A stretch of 51,772 nt of DNA, from positions 1-51,772 of the forward strand of contig NZ_CAMPJD010000031.1 of the NCBI RefSeq assembly GCF_946886695.1. Reading direction: 5' to 3'. Both the position numbers and the translations under genes were made by a program. A model generated the notes under the pieces. That model was given only the letters and a program-made list of their open reading frames with translations. It made no database searches and was not told the origin of the DNA. The stretch is from an uncultured Pseudoxanthomonas sp. (GTDB lineage: Bacteria; Pseudomonadota; Gammaproteobacteria; Xanthomonadales; Xanthomonadaceae). Positions within the stretch are counted from its first letter, which is position 1. Each line of letters starts with the position of its first letter. Shown here piece after piece: positions 27,861 to 36,410 of the stretch.

Positions 27861-28331
27861 ATGAAATGCCGTCTCATCGCCACCGGCGAGCGTGCGCCGA
27901 CCTGGGTCGCGCAGGGCTTCGCCGAGTACCAGAAACGGTTGTCGCATTGGCTGCCGTTCGAACTGGTCGAAATCGAGCCGGGCCTGCGTGGCAAGGGCCG
28001 CGACCCGCAGCGTGCGATCGAGGACGAAGGCAAGCGCGTGTTGGCGGCCTTGCCGAAGAGTGCGCACGTCGTTGCGCTGGAAGTCACCGGCAAGCCCTAT
28101 TCGTCCGAACAGCTCGCCCAGCGGCTGGAACACTGGCGTACGCTGGGTCGCGATATCGCGCTGTTGATCGGGGGGCCTGAAGGCCATGCACCGGATGTCG
28201 TGGCCGCCGCACACGAGAAGTGGTCACTCGGCCCGCTGACGTTGCCGCACATGCTGGTGCGGCTAGTGGTGGCCGAGCAGGTCTACCGCGCGGCGGCGAT
28301 GCTGGCGAACCATCCCTACCACCGCGCCTGA
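27861..28331 (+). CDS. rlmH: 23S rRNA pseudouridine-1915 N3-methyltransferase
   Basis: A 156-residue SPOUT-family methyltransferase acting on helix 69 of 23S rRNA. It begins MKCRLIATGERAPTWVAQGFAEYQKRL; the SAM-binding knot includes ALLIGGPEGHAPDV (near residue 105) and the C-terminus WSLGPLTLPHMLVRLVVAEQVYRAAAMLANHPYHR is nearly invariant in the family. The length is standard. It ends the nadD-rsfS-rlmH block; a large palindromic element and a terminator follow. Confidence 0.97.
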   Translation: MKCRLIATGERAPTWVAQGFAEYQKRLSHWLPFELVEIEPGLRGKGRDPQRAIEDEGKRVLAALPKSAHVVALEVTGKPYSSEQLAQRLEHWRTLGRDIALLIGGPEGHAPDVVAAAHEKWSLGPLTLPHMLVRLVVAEQVYRAAAMLANHPYHRA

Positions 28332-28351
28332 GCGATTGGCGCTTTCTGTAT

Positions 28352-28472
28352 GAGCGACGTGAGTCGCGACCGCAGACCGTCCGATCTCGATCTGTCACTA
28401 CCTCGGCTCGCTTTCCGTGGAGGATGTCGATTCCCGTGCATGCACGACGCGCGGTCGCGACTCACGTCGCTC
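28352..28472. repeat. Long palindromic element with perfect 22-base arms
   Basis: The 22 bases at 28352-28373 (beginning GAGCGACGTGAGTCGC) recur as an exact reverse complement at 28451-28472, with 77 bases between. The arm sequence is of the kind repeatedly met between genes in Xanthomonadaceae (GGAGCGACGTGAGTCGCGACC). It lies in the gap between convergent rlmH and tonB and contains no reading frame that I would call a gene. Confidence 0.82.
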
Positions 28473-28484
28473 CTACGGAAAACA

Positions 28485-28509
28485 GAAGCCCGCCTTTTCG
28501 GCGGGCTTC
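28485..28509. terminator. Bidirectional terminator between rlmH and tonB
   Basis: GAAGCCCGCC and GGCGGGCTTC form a perfect 10-base stem around TTTTC. It is followed on the + strand by TTCG. It serves the convergent genes on both sides. Confidence 0.75.
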
Positions 28510-28528
28510 TTCGTTCATGTCCTCCGCA

Positions 28529-29194
28529 TCACTGCAGGCTGAAAGCGATCGGCACCAGGCCGTAAGCCTGCACCGGCTGCCCGTTCCGCATGGCGGGCTT
28601 GAAGCGCCAGGTCTTCAGCACGTGCTGGAGGGCTGACCTGTCCAGATTGCGGTTGCCGCTGCTGCTCTCGATGGTCACGTCAAGAGGCGTGCCATCCACA
28701 TCCACCAGCACGCGCAGGACCACCGTGCCCTGCACGCCGCTGCGCAGCTCGCTGATGGGATAGCGCGGAGAGGACGCACGGACGTACTCCAGTGTGGCCG
28801 AGGCGAGAGGACCCTGGCCGACCGTCGGGCCGGCGATCTCGGTGTTGTCGGCCACGGAGGTTTCGATCACGGCTTCACTGCCGCCATCGACGATGACAGG
28901 TGTCTCGACTGACGGAGTGACGGTGGCAGGCCTCGGGGTTGTGACCGGGCGCGGCTCAACCGGCTTCGTGACCCGCTTCTCCTCAACGATCGGGACGACC
29001 ACGGGCGTGGTCTCTTCCTTTTCGATCCAGCGGACAATGGGCTTTGGCTTGATGACCACCGCGATGGGCGGCGCCGCCATCGGCATCAGCAGCATGAGCA
29101 GGGCGGCGGCGTGGACCGCGATGGCGGCCGCGATGGCGGCGATGCGGCCGATGTCGATGCGGGTATCGGAACCGTGGGGTAATGCGCGAACCAT
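28529..29194 (-). CDS. TonB family energy transducer
   Basis: A 221-residue protein with a short cytoplasmic N-terminus, a single membrane anchor (residues about 16-44), a periplasmic linker rich in Pro, Val, Lys and Glu (VVIKPKPIVRWIEKEE, RPVTTPRPATVTPSVE), and a C-terminal TonB domain (about 135-221) with SPRYPISELRSGVQGTVVLRV and RSALQHVLKTWRFKPAM. AGGAGG upstream of the ATG sets the start. TonB links the proton-driven ExbB-ExbD motor to outer-membrane receptors, but no exbB, exbD or receptor gene is adjacent, so it must share a motor encoded elsewhere. It is one of several TonB-like proteins such bacteria usually have, so I give no numbered symbol. Confidence 0.9.
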   Translation of the reverse strand: MVRALPHGSDTRIDIGRIAAIAAAIAVHAAALLMLLMPMAAPPIAVVIKPKPIVRWIEKEETTPVVVPIVEEKRVTKPVEPRPVTTPRPATVTPSVETPVIVDGGSEAVIETSVADNTEIAGPTVGQGPLASATLEYVRASSPRYPISELRSGVQGTVVLRVLVDVDGTPLDVTIESSSGNRNLDRSALQHVLKTWRFKPAMRNGQPVQAYGLVPIAFSLQ

Positions 29195-29358
29195 GATCCA
29201 CCTCCTGAGGGCTGTGAACGGAACAACGCTCGGTCGCGGGGAGTGGGGTTGCAACGTCCCGGCGCCGCACGTCCAGACTGTACTCCGGCGGATGGCGTGC
29301 GCAAGGGGGTGGGGGTTCGACCTTCGGCGTAGTCCGGCCATCCGCACATCCAACGAAA

Positions 29359-29380
29359 ACGGCGCCCCGCAGGGCGCCGT
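29359..29380 (-). terminator. Terminator after the SIMPL-domain gene
   Basis: ACGGCGCCC and GGGCGCCGT form a perfect 9-base stem with a four-base loop. The minus strand then reads TTTTCGTT. It lies 24 bases after the stop codon of the minus-strand gene. Confidence 0.75.
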
Positions 29381-29403
29381 CGTCGGAAGCGTGAAGGCAG
29401 GGC

Positions 29404-30150
29404 TTACTTGCCCAGCTCGAATACTACGTCCAGGTTGATCGACACGGTGGTTTCGCCCGGCGAGACCGGGGGCGCTGCGCCGGCGCGATCGAAGGACTCT
29501 GCCTTGGCCATCGCCATCATCGGCATCGGGCGGAAGCCGCCGTTGCCCTCCGAGATGCTGACGATGCGGCGCACCTTCAGGCCCAGCGACTTCGCGTAGG
29601 TCTCGGCACGGGCCTGGGCCTTCTTCAGCGCGGCCAGGCGCGCCTCGTCGTAGACCGGCTCCGGATTGTCGATCTCGAAGCTGGGACCGTTGATCTGGTT
29701 CGCGCCCACGCCGGCCAGGGCGTCCAGCACCTTGCCCAGCTTGGCGATGTCGCGGACCTTGATGCTGACGGTGTTGTTGGCCTGGTAGCCGGTGATCTTC
29801 GGTGCTTCGTTCTCGGCGTAGCGGTACTGCGGATTGAGGCTGATGCCACTGGTCTGCACATCCTTGTCGGCGATCCCGGCGGCCTTGATCGCGGCCACGA
29901 CCTTGGCCATCTGCTCGCTGTTCTGGCGCATGGCGGTGTTGCCGTCGACGGCTTGGGTGACCACGCCGGCGGAAAGGGTGGCGATATCGGGAACGCGGGA
30001 GGCTTCGGCCTGCGCGGAAACATTGAGCAACGTGCCGTCGGCCGGGATGGCATAGGCCGGCGCAGTCTGGGCGGAAGTGGTCATGGCGGCAGTGGTTCCC
30101 AGAGACAGGGTGATGGCGAGCAGCAGCGGGCGAAGCAGGGGCAGACGCAT
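29404..30150 (-). CDS. SIMPL (DUF541) domain periplasmic protein
   Basis: A 248-residue exported protein with a signal peptide ending near TTSAQTAPA. AAGGAGA before the ATG defines the start. The SIMPL/DUF541 domain fills the rest: LLNVSAQAEASRVPDIATLSAGVVTQA at its start, NSEQMAKVVAAIKAAGIADKDVQTSGISLNPQY in the first half, then GYQANNTVSIKVRDIAKLGKVLDAL, DEARLAALKKAQARAETYAKSLGLKVRRIVSISE and the C-terminal VSINLDVVFELG. Relatives include oxidative-stress protein YggE/BP26, whose exact biochemistry is not settled. The gene is separated from tonB by a terminator and diverges from maf. Confidence 0.92.
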   Translation of the reverse strand: MRLPLLRPLLLAITLSLGTTAAMTTSAQTAPAYAIPADGTLLNVSAQAEASRVPDIATLSAGVVTQAVDGNTAMRQNSEQMAKVVAAIKAAGIADKDVQTSGISLNPQYRYAENEAPKITGYQANNTVSIKVRDIAKLGKVLDALAGVGANQINGPSFEIDNPEPVYDEARLAALKKAQARAETYAKSLGLKVRRIVSISEGNGGFRPMPMMAMAKAESFDRAGAAPPVSPGETTVSINLDVVFELGK

Positions 30151-30299
30151 GGGATCTCCTTTTCGTGGTTCGGGCTTGCGGGCACCCGGTCGTCGTCGAC
30201 GCGCAAGGGTGTTCACGATGACATGAACGGGCCGTGATGCGGCGCAGGGTTGCGCCGTCCCGGCCATCATCAGCGGTCATTCAGTCAGGCGCCGCGGGT

Positions 30300-30305
30300 T
30301 ATTCT
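30300..30305 (+). promoter_or_regulatory. Candidate -10 for a leaderless maf transcript
   Basis: TATTCT ends six bases before the maf start codon, and no usable ribosome site lies between. A leaderless mRNA is possible. The -35 region is not convincing. Confidence 0.3.
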
Positions 30306-30311
30306 TCCGGG

Positions 30312-30908
30312 ATGCTCTACCTGGCTTCCCAATCCCCCCGTCGCGCCGAACTGCTGACCCGCCTGGGTCTCTCGTTCGGCCGCATCGACCTCGACATCCC
30401 CGAACACCGCCAGCCCGGCGAACCCGCCACGGAGTACGTGCGCAGGGTCGCCCGCGAGAAGGCAGGCGCCGGCCTGTTGAAGGTGATGGGCTCGCCTGGT
30501 GCCGTGGTGCTGGGCGCCGACACCGAGGTGATCCTGGACGACGAGGTCTTCGGCAAGCCCGTGGATGCCGCCGATGCCGCCGCCATGCTGCGACGGCTGT
30601 CGGGCCGCACGCACCAGGCCGTGTCCGCGGTCTCGGTGGTCAGTGCCGCGCGCGAAGCACAGGCGTTCGTCGTCACCGACGTGAGTTTCGCCGAACTGGA
30701 CGAAGACGACATCGCGGCCTACGTGGCCAGCGGCGAAGCCATGGGCAAGGCGGGTGCCTACGGGATCCAGGGACTCGCCGAGCAGTTCGTCACCCGCCTG
30801 GCCGGCAGCTACTCGGCGGTGATGGGCCTGCCTCTCCACGAAACCGCGAGACTGTTGCGCGAGTTCGACATCCATCCATCGGCGCCTGTCGCCACCGCGT
30901 CAGCCTGA
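30312..30908 (+). CDS. maf: Maf nucleoside triphosphate pyrophosphatase (dTTP/UTP type)
   Basis: A 198-residue house-cleaning pyrophosphatase. The N-terminal signature [18 protein letters not shown] (Ser8, Arg10, Arg11) and catalytic [19 protein letters not shown] (Asp70) are present, as is [19 protein letters not shown], whose Q-containing form fits the YhdE (dTTP/UTP) subgroup better than YceF. The start is the ATG that gives the family's usual N-terminus; 26 open codons upstream are not used. It is followed 12 bases later by rng, in the conserved maf-rng-yhdP-tldD order. Confidence 0.95.
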   Translation: MLYLASQSPRRAELLTRLGLSFGRIDLDIPEHRQPGEPATEYVRRVAREKAGAGLLKVMGSPGAVVLGADTEVILDDEVFGKPVDAADAAAMLRRLSGRTHQAVSAVSVVSAAREAQAFVVTDVSFAELDEDDIAAYVASGEAMGKAGAYGIQGLAEQFVTRLAGSYSAVMGLPLHETARLLREFDIHPSAPVATASA

Positions 30909-30920
30909 GGGAAGGAAAGC

Positions 30921-32408
30921 ATGTCGGAAGAAATCCTGGTCAACGTCACCCCGCGCGAAACGCGCGTCGCGGTGATCGAAAACGGCATGCTGCAGGAGCT
31001 GCACATCGAGCGCGGCTGGCGCCGTGGCGTGGTCGGCAATATCTACAAAGGCAAAGTGCAGCGGGTGATGCCCGGCATGCAGGCGGCCTTCGTCGAGGTC
31101 GGACTGGACCGTGCGGCGTTCCTGCATGCCAACGACATCGTGCGCTCCTCGCCTGGCGCAGTGGTGGATGGCGAGGACGCCCCGATGCCCGCGCCGCCGC
31201 CGGCGCCGATCATGGATCTGCTGCGCGACGGGCAGGACATCATCGTGCAGGTGGTGAAGGATCCCATCGGCAGTAAGGGCGCGCGGCTCACCACGCAGAT
31301 CAGCATTCCGTCACGCTACTTGGTGCTGCTGCCCCAGTCCAAGGTGATCGGCGTATCCGCGCGCATCGAGGACGATGCCGAGCGCCATCGCCTGAAGCAG
31401 GTGGTGACCGATCTCGCCGCCCAGCATGGCGGACACGGCTACATCATCCGCACCAATGCCGAAGGCCAGCCAGCGGAAGCCCTGGCCGAGGACTTGGCCT
31501 ACCTGTCGCGCGTCTGGAACATCGTCGAGAAGCGCGGCCGCGAACTGCCGCCGTGCAGCATCCTGTACGAAGATCTGAGCCTCCCGCTGCGTGCCGTGCG
31601 CGACCTGATCCGCAAGGACGTGGAGAAAGTGAAGGTGGATTCGCGCGAGACCTACGAGCGCCTGCAGGCCTTCGTCGCCAAGTACATGCCGGTGCTCGCG
31701 GAGCGCATCGAGCTGTACACCGGCGAGCGCCCGATCTTCGACCTGTACGGCGTCGAAGACGAAATCGGTCGCGCGCTGGACAAGCAGGTGCCACTGAAGT
31801 CCGGCGGCTACCTGGTGATCGACCAGACCGAGGCGATGACCACGGTCGACGTCAACACCGGCTCGTTCCTTGGCCAGCGCAACCTGGAAGAGACCGTCTA
31901 CCGTACCAACCTCGAAGCCGCGCAGGCCGTCGCGCGCCAGCTGCGGCTGCGCAACCTGGGCGGCATCATCATCATCGACTTCATCGACATGGACGATCCC
32001 GAGCATCGCCGCCAGGTGCTGCGCACGCTCGAGAAGTCGCTGGCCAAGGACCACGCCAGGACCACCGTGTACGAGTTCTCGCCGCTGGGCCTGGTGGAGA
32101 TGACGCGCAAGCGCACCGTTGAAAGCCTGGCGCGCCAGTTGTCCGAGCCTTGCCCGGAATGCAGCGGGCGTGGCGCCATCAAGACGGCCGAAACCGTTAC
32201 CTACGAGATCTTCCGCGAGATCACCCGCGCGGTGCGCCAGTTCGAGGCCGCACGCCTGCTGGTGATCGCCTCGCCGAAGGTCGTCGCCCGCATCACCGAC
32301 GAGGAATCGTCCGCGGTGGCGGAACTGGAGGAATTCCTCGGCAAGTCGATCCGTTTCCAGGCGGACGAGCAGTATCTGCAGGAGCAGTTCGATGTCGTGT
32401 TGCTGTAA
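30921..32408 (+). CDS. rng: Ribonuclease G
   Basis: A 495-residue endoribonuclease of the RNase E/G family, acting in 16S rRNA 5'-end maturation and mRNA decay. The start MSEEILVNVTPRETRVAVIENG follows a GGAAGGAAAG ribosome site. An S1 domain (about residues 39-128: GNIYKGKVQRVMPGMQAAFVEVG) is followed by the RNase-H-like and DNase-I-like core, with magnesium-binding Asp310 (TTVDVNTGSF) and Asp353 (IIIIDFIDMD). The CPEC pair (Cys411, Cys414) forms the zinc link between subunits. There is no long C-terminal scaffold, so it is RNase G rather than E. Confidence 0.97.
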   Translation: MSEEILVNVTPRETRVAVIENGMLQELHIERGWRRGVVGNIYKGKVQRVMPGMQAAFVEVGLDRAAFLHANDIVRSSPGAVVDGEDAPMPAPPPAPIMDLLRDGQDIIVQVVKDPIGSKGARLTTQISIPSRYLVLLPQSKVIGVSARIEDDAERHRLKQVVTDLAAQHGGHGYIIRTNAEGQPAEALAEDLAYLSRVWNIVEKRGRELPPCSILYEDLSLPLRAVRDLIRKDVEKVKVDSRETYERLQAFVAKYMPVLAERIELYTGERPIFDLYGVEDEIGRALDKQVPLKSGGYLVIDQTEAMTTVDVNTGSFLGQRNLEETVYRTNLEAAQAVARQLRLRNLGGIIIIDFIDMDDPEHRRQVLRTLEKSLAKDHARTTVYEFSPLGLVEMTRKRTVESLARQLSEPCPECSGRGAIKTAETVTYEIFREITRAVRQFEAARLLVIASPKVVARITDEESSAVAELEEFLGKSIRFQADEQYLQEQFDVVLL

Positions 32409-32413
32409 AGCCG

Positions 32414-32498
32414 TGATTTGTGATTCGCAATGGGTGATTCGCGAAGGCACGAGTCGCGCTTCGCTTGTGCGAATCACCCATCGCGAATCACAAATCAC
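32414..32498. repeat. 85-base inverted repeat with 30-base arms between rng and yhdP
   Basis: The arm at 32414-32443 is matched by its reverse complement at 32469-32498 with one mismatch in 30; the spacer is 25 bases. Each arm is itself built of repeated GTGATT(T/C)G units (GTGATTTGTGATTCGC, then GGGTGATTCGC), so the element is a palindrome made of short direct repeats. It sits in the 108-base gap inside the rng-yhdP operon, 18 bases before the yhdP start, and would fold into a very stable RNA hairpin. Confidence 0.85.
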
Positions 32499-32516
32499 CG
32501 CGAGCGCAGCGAGCTG

Positions 32517-35500
32517 ATGCCCACCCCGCTGCGCCGCCGCCTGCGCCTGGCTCGCCGCAGTGCCGTCTATGGCATCGCGGTGGTGCTGGTGTGCATGGCT
32601 GTGGTGCTCGGCATCGCCAGCCAGGTGCTGCCGCTGGCGGAGCGGCATCCCGATCGGGTCGCGGCATGGCTGAGCGAGCGCGCTGGCCGGCCCGTCGCCT
32701 TCGATGCGGTGAAGACCCAATGGACACGCCGCGGACCGCTGTTGCAGCTCGATGGGCTGCGCCTGGGTGAAGGCGATGCCGGCGTGCGTATCGGCCAGGC
32801 GGAGGTGCTGGTGTCGATGTATGGCGGACTGCTGCCAGGGCGCTCCTTCACCGAGTTGCGCCTGCGCGGCCTGGCGCTGACGCTGCAGCGGGAGGATGAC
32901 GGACGCTGGTCGGTACGGGGCCTGCCCGGACAGCAGCAATCCACCGAAGACCCACTGAAGAGCCTTGAAGGTCTGGGTGAGCTGCAGGTCATCGACGGAC
33001 GGCTTGCGATCATTGCACCGTCGCTGGGATGGGATATTCGCCTGCCCGAAATCGACCTGCGCCTGCGCGTCCAGGGCGATCGCGTGCGCGCCGGCACGCG
33101 GGCATGGATACGCAAGGACGCGGCGCCACTGAACGTGGCGGTCGACTTCGATCGCAAAGCCGGCGATGGCCGCGCCTATCTCGATGTGGCTGCGGAAGAT
33201 ATCGGTGCCTGGTCGCCGTTGCTGCGCTACGCCGGCGTGGTGGCCGAGCGCGGCAACGGTCGCGTGCGGGCCTGGACGGAACTGCGCCGGCATCGCGTGG
33301 TGATGGTGACGGCGGACGCCAACCTGCGCCAGGTGGGCCTGCGTGGCGCGCCGCTGCCGACATCGGCAGCACCCACGCGCATCGATTTCGAGCAGATGGA
33401 AGGACGCATGCGTTGGCGCCTGGTGGCCGGTGGCTGGCGACTCGATGCTCCGCGCCTGCGGGTGGGCACGGCGCCCGCCGTGCAGACGCTGGACGGCCTG
33501 GTGCTGGCCGGCGGCGAGCGTTATGCATTGCTGGCGGACCAGGTGGATGCGGCGCCCTTGTTCGCGGTGCTCGGGCTGAGCGACAAGGTCGATCCCGGCA
33601 TGCGCCGTTGGCTATTCCAGGCCCGGCCCGGTGCGCGCCTCGCGCGGCTGACGCTGGCTGGGCGCATGAACGGCCCGATGCGCGTGGAAGGGCAGTTGCG
33701 CGACATCGCGTTCCGCCCGGTGGGCGATTCCCCCGGCATCCGCGGATTGGCGGGGGATTTCGATGGCGACGCTGCGGGGTTCCGTCTGCAGTTGGATCCG
33801 GAAGCGGCCATGCGCTTCGACTGGCCGAGCGGGTTCGAAGTGGTGCACGACGTACGCCTGGAAGGCGACGTGGTGGGTTGGCGTGAAGGCACGGGCTGGC
33901 GCGTGGGGACATCGGCGTTGCACGTGCAGGGAACCGACTACGCTGCCGACGTGCGTGGCGGCATGTGGTTCCAGGGCGATGGCACACGACCGTGGATCGA
34001 CATCGCGGCGGACCTGGCCGATGCGCCGGTGCCGGTGGCGAAGGGATTCTGGATCCACCACAAGATGCCCAAGACCGCAGTGGACTGGCTCAATGCCGCG
34101 CTGGTGGGAGGCACCGTGCGGGAAGGTCGTGCGCTCGTCAGCGGCGACCTCGACGACTGGCCGTTCCTCCACCAGAATGGAAGGTTCGAAGCGGTCGCCC
34201 GCATCGCCGATGGCCAGTTCAAGTTCCAGCCCGAGTGGCCACAGCTGGACCAGGTCGATGCCGGGATCGCCTTCATCGGCAACGGATTCCAGCTGCAGGG
34301 ACGAGGGGCGCTGGCGGGCGTGACGATTCCGGCGTTCCAGGCCGGCATCGCCGATTTCCGCGATGCGGACCTGAAGATCATCGCGCGCACCGAGACTGAT
34401 GCGGGCAAGCTGCTCGCGCTGCTGCGGCAGAGTCCGCTGCACAAGACCTACGGCGACACGCTCGACCATCTGCAGGCCAAGGGCCCGGTGGCGGCGACGT
34501 TCGATCTGCTGCAACCGCTGCACGCGGGTGAGCAGGCGCGCAAAAAGCTGACCGGCACGGTGGACCTGAAAGGTGCGCAGCTGGCCGAGAAGCGCTGGGA
34601 CCTCGTGTTCGACGACGTGCGTGGCAAGGCGCGCTACGACGATGGCGGGTTCGCCTCGGGTCCGCTGCAGGTCGTTCACGACGGGCAGGCGGGGATACTG
34701 GGCCTGCGTGCAGGCAGTGGCACGCGCGATCGCACGCAGGCGTTCGAAGCCGACCTGTCCGCGATGGTCGAAGCCGACCGCCTGCTTGACCGTGCCGCCG
34801 AGATGGCGTGGCTGAAGCCCTACATGGACGGACGTTCGCAATGGACGGTGGGCGTGAACATCCCGCGCGTGGCGGCAGGCAAGACCGCAGCGCCGACGCA
34901 GCTCAACCTGACATCGGACCTGGTGGGTACCGCGATGAGCCTGCCGGCGCCGCTGCGCAAGTCTGCCGCCACGCCCTTGGCGACAACCGTGCGTGCGCCG
35001 TTGCCGATGGGCAGCGGACAGATCGACGTGGCCTTCGGCAAGGTGCTCGCGCTGCGCGCGCGCGCAAGCAATGGCCAGACCGGTGTGCGCGTGGTGTTGG
35101 GCAGCAACGAGGTGAAGGATGCGCCACCGCCGTCTGGGCTGGTGGCCACCGGACATACCGGTACGCTGGACGCGATGGAGTGGGTGACGGTGGCGCGTGG
35201 CGGCAGTGGTGGAAGCGACAGCCTGCCACTGCGCCATATCGACGTGACCGCGGACCAGTTGCTCATGATTGGCGCTGCCTTCCCCGATACGCGGCTGCAG
35301 CTCGCCCCGGCGCAACAGGCACTCGCGGTTTCGCTGGATGGCGAGGCTTTGTCCGGCGCGCTGCTGGTGCCGGATGCCAAGGGCGCGCCGATTGCCGGCA
35401 AGCTCGCGCGCGTCCATTGGCGCAAGGCGGGTGCGGGCAGCGCAGCGCGCGCCGATCCGAACGTGCGCGCAGCCACGGACGACATCGATCCTGCCGCCAT

Positions 35501-36350
35501 TCCTCCACTGTCGCTCGATATCGACGATCTGCGCTTTGGCGATGCGCAACTGGGGGCCGCCAAGCTGCGGACGCAGCAACGGGCGGACGGCATGCATGTC
35601 GACCCGTTGCAGTTGCGCTCACCAGGGCAGCAGATCGATGTGCGTGGCCAGTGGACCGGCTCCGGTGTCGCGGCGCGGACGCACTTTGCCGTGGACGTGA
35701 AGAGCGAGAACTTCGGCGAACTGCTCGACGACCTGGGCCTGGGCGACCGTGTGCGGGGTGGTCACGGGCAGATCACCGCGGAGGCCGGCTGGTCGGGCAG
35801 TCCGGCGGGCTTCCAGTTGGCCGCGCTGGAAGGCAGCGTGAAGCTTGCCGCGCGCGACGGGCACTTGCTTGAAGTCGAGCCGGGCGCGGGCCGTGTGCTG
35901 GGCCTGTTGAGCGTGGCGGAAGTACGTCGCCGCCTGATGCTCGATTTCAGCGACTTCTTCTCCAAGGGCTTTGCGTTCAACCGCGTCGACGGTGACATCC
36001 GCCTCACCGGCGGCATGGCACGCAGCGACAACCTGCTGATCGACGGCCCCGCCGCCGAGATCCTGATCCGCGGCGACACCGATCTGCGGGCCGAACGATT
36101 CGACCAGACCGTGGACGTGAAGCCGAAATCCGCCAACGTCCTTACCGCCGTGGGCGCGGTGGCGGGCGGGCCCATCGGCGCCGCCGTGGGTGCGGTGGCC
36201 AACGCCGTGCTGAAGAAGCCGCTGGCGGAAATGGGCGCCAAGACCTACCGCGTCACCGGCCCGTGGAAATCGCCCAAGGTCGAAGTGGTGGGGCGCGAGC
36301 AGTCGCGCGTCCGAAGCGATGATCGTACCGACAGCGCCGGCGCTCCCTGA
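32517..36350 (+). CDS. yhdP: YhdP family AsmA-like phospholipid transport protein
   Basis: A 1277-residue protein of the YhdP/TIGR02099 family (DUF3971 and AsmA-like C-terminal domain). One N-terminal membrane anchor (about residues 17-39, VYGIAVVLVCMAVVLGIASQVL) precedes a very long, beta-rich periplasmic region, which in YhdP forms a lipid-conducting bridge to the outer membrane. Near the C-terminus are LEVEPGAGRVLGLLSVAEVRRRLMLDFSDFFSKGFAFNRVDG and GPIGAAVGAVANAVLKKPLAEMGAKTYRVTGPWKSPKV, which are family hallmarks. The ATG used is the first after the inverted repeat. It is followed by tldD, as in E. coli. Confidence 0.94.
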   Translation: MPTPLRRRLRLARRSAVYGIAVVLVCMAVVLGIASQVLPLAERHPDRVAAWLSERAGRPVAFDAVKTQWTRRGPLLQLDGLRLGEGDAGVRIGQAEVLVSMYGGLLPGRSFTELRLRGLALTLQREDDGRWSVRGLPGQQQSTEDPLKSLEGLGELQVIDGRLAIIAPSLGWDIRLPEIDLRLRVQGDRVRAGTRAWIRKDAAPLNVAVDFDRKAGDGRAYLDVAAEDIGAWSPLLRYAGVVAERGNGRVRAWTELRRHRVVMVTADANLRQVGLRGAPLPTSAAPTRIDFEQMEGRMRWRLVAGGWRLDAPRLRVGTAPAVQTLDGLVLAGGERYALLADQVDAAPLFAVLGLSDKVDPGMRRWLFQARPGARLARLTLAGRMNGPMRVEGQLRDIAFRPVGDSPGIRGLAGDFDGDAAGFRLQLDPEAAMRFDWPSGFEVVHDVRLEGDVVGWREGTGWRVGTSALHVQGTDYAADVRGGMWFQGDGTRPWIDIAADLADAPVPVAKGFWIHHKMPKTAVDWLNAALVGGTVREGRALVSGDLDDWPFLHQNGRFEAVARIADGQFKFQPEWPQLDQVDAGIAFIGNGFQLQGRGALAGVTIPAFQAGIADFRDADLKIIARTETDAGKLLALLRQSPLHKTYGDTLDHLQAKGPVAATFDLLQPLHAGEQARKKLTGTVDLKGAQLAEKRWDLVFDDVRGKARYDDGGFASGPLQVVHDGQAGILGLRAGSGTRDRTQAFEADLSAMVEADRLLDRAAEMAWLKPYMDGRSQWTVGVNIPRVAAGKTAAPTQLNLTSDLVGTAMSLPAPLRKSAATPLATTVRAPLPMGSGQIDVAFGKVLALRARASNGQTGVRVVLGSNEVKDAPPPSGLVATGHTGTLDAMEWVTVARGGSGGSDSLPLRHIDVTADQLLMIGAAFPDTRLQLAPAQQALAVSLDGEALSGALLVPDAKGAPIAGKLARVHWRKAGAGSAARADPNVRAATDDIDPAAIPPLSLDIDDLRFGDAQLGAAKLRTQQRADGMHVDPLQLRSPGQQIDVRGQWTGSGVAARTHFAVDVKSENFGELLDDLGLGDRVRGGHGQITAEAGWSGSPAGFQLAALEGSVKLAARDGHLLEVEPGAGRVLGLLSVAEVRRRLMLDFSDFFSKGFAFNRVDGDIRLTGGMARSDNLLIDGPAAEILIRGDTDLRAERFDQTVDVKPKSANVLTAVGAVAGGPIGAAVGAVANAVLKKPLAEMGAKTYRVTGPWKSPKVEVVGREQSRVRSDDRTDSAGAP

Positions 36351-36410
36351 ACCCGCCGATCGGCGAGGGCGTCCTTGCCGGCAGCGCTTTTCGTCCCCAT
36401 TGTGAAGACC

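Noticed and set aside
28332..28528. A possible short gene within the 28352-28472 palindromic element
   Set aside because: Any frame here is made by the repeat arms; no start with ribosome site and no family resemblance.
32414..32498. Direct repeats considered as a CRISPR array
   Set aside because: The units are 9-16 bases, not separated by spacers of even length, arranged as an inverted repeat, and no cas genes are near.
31311..35597. Long minus-strand frames of about 660 codons each opposite rng and yhdP
   Set aside because: Both are antisense to well-supported genes with normal family motifs, and their translations are His/Gln/Arg-rich.
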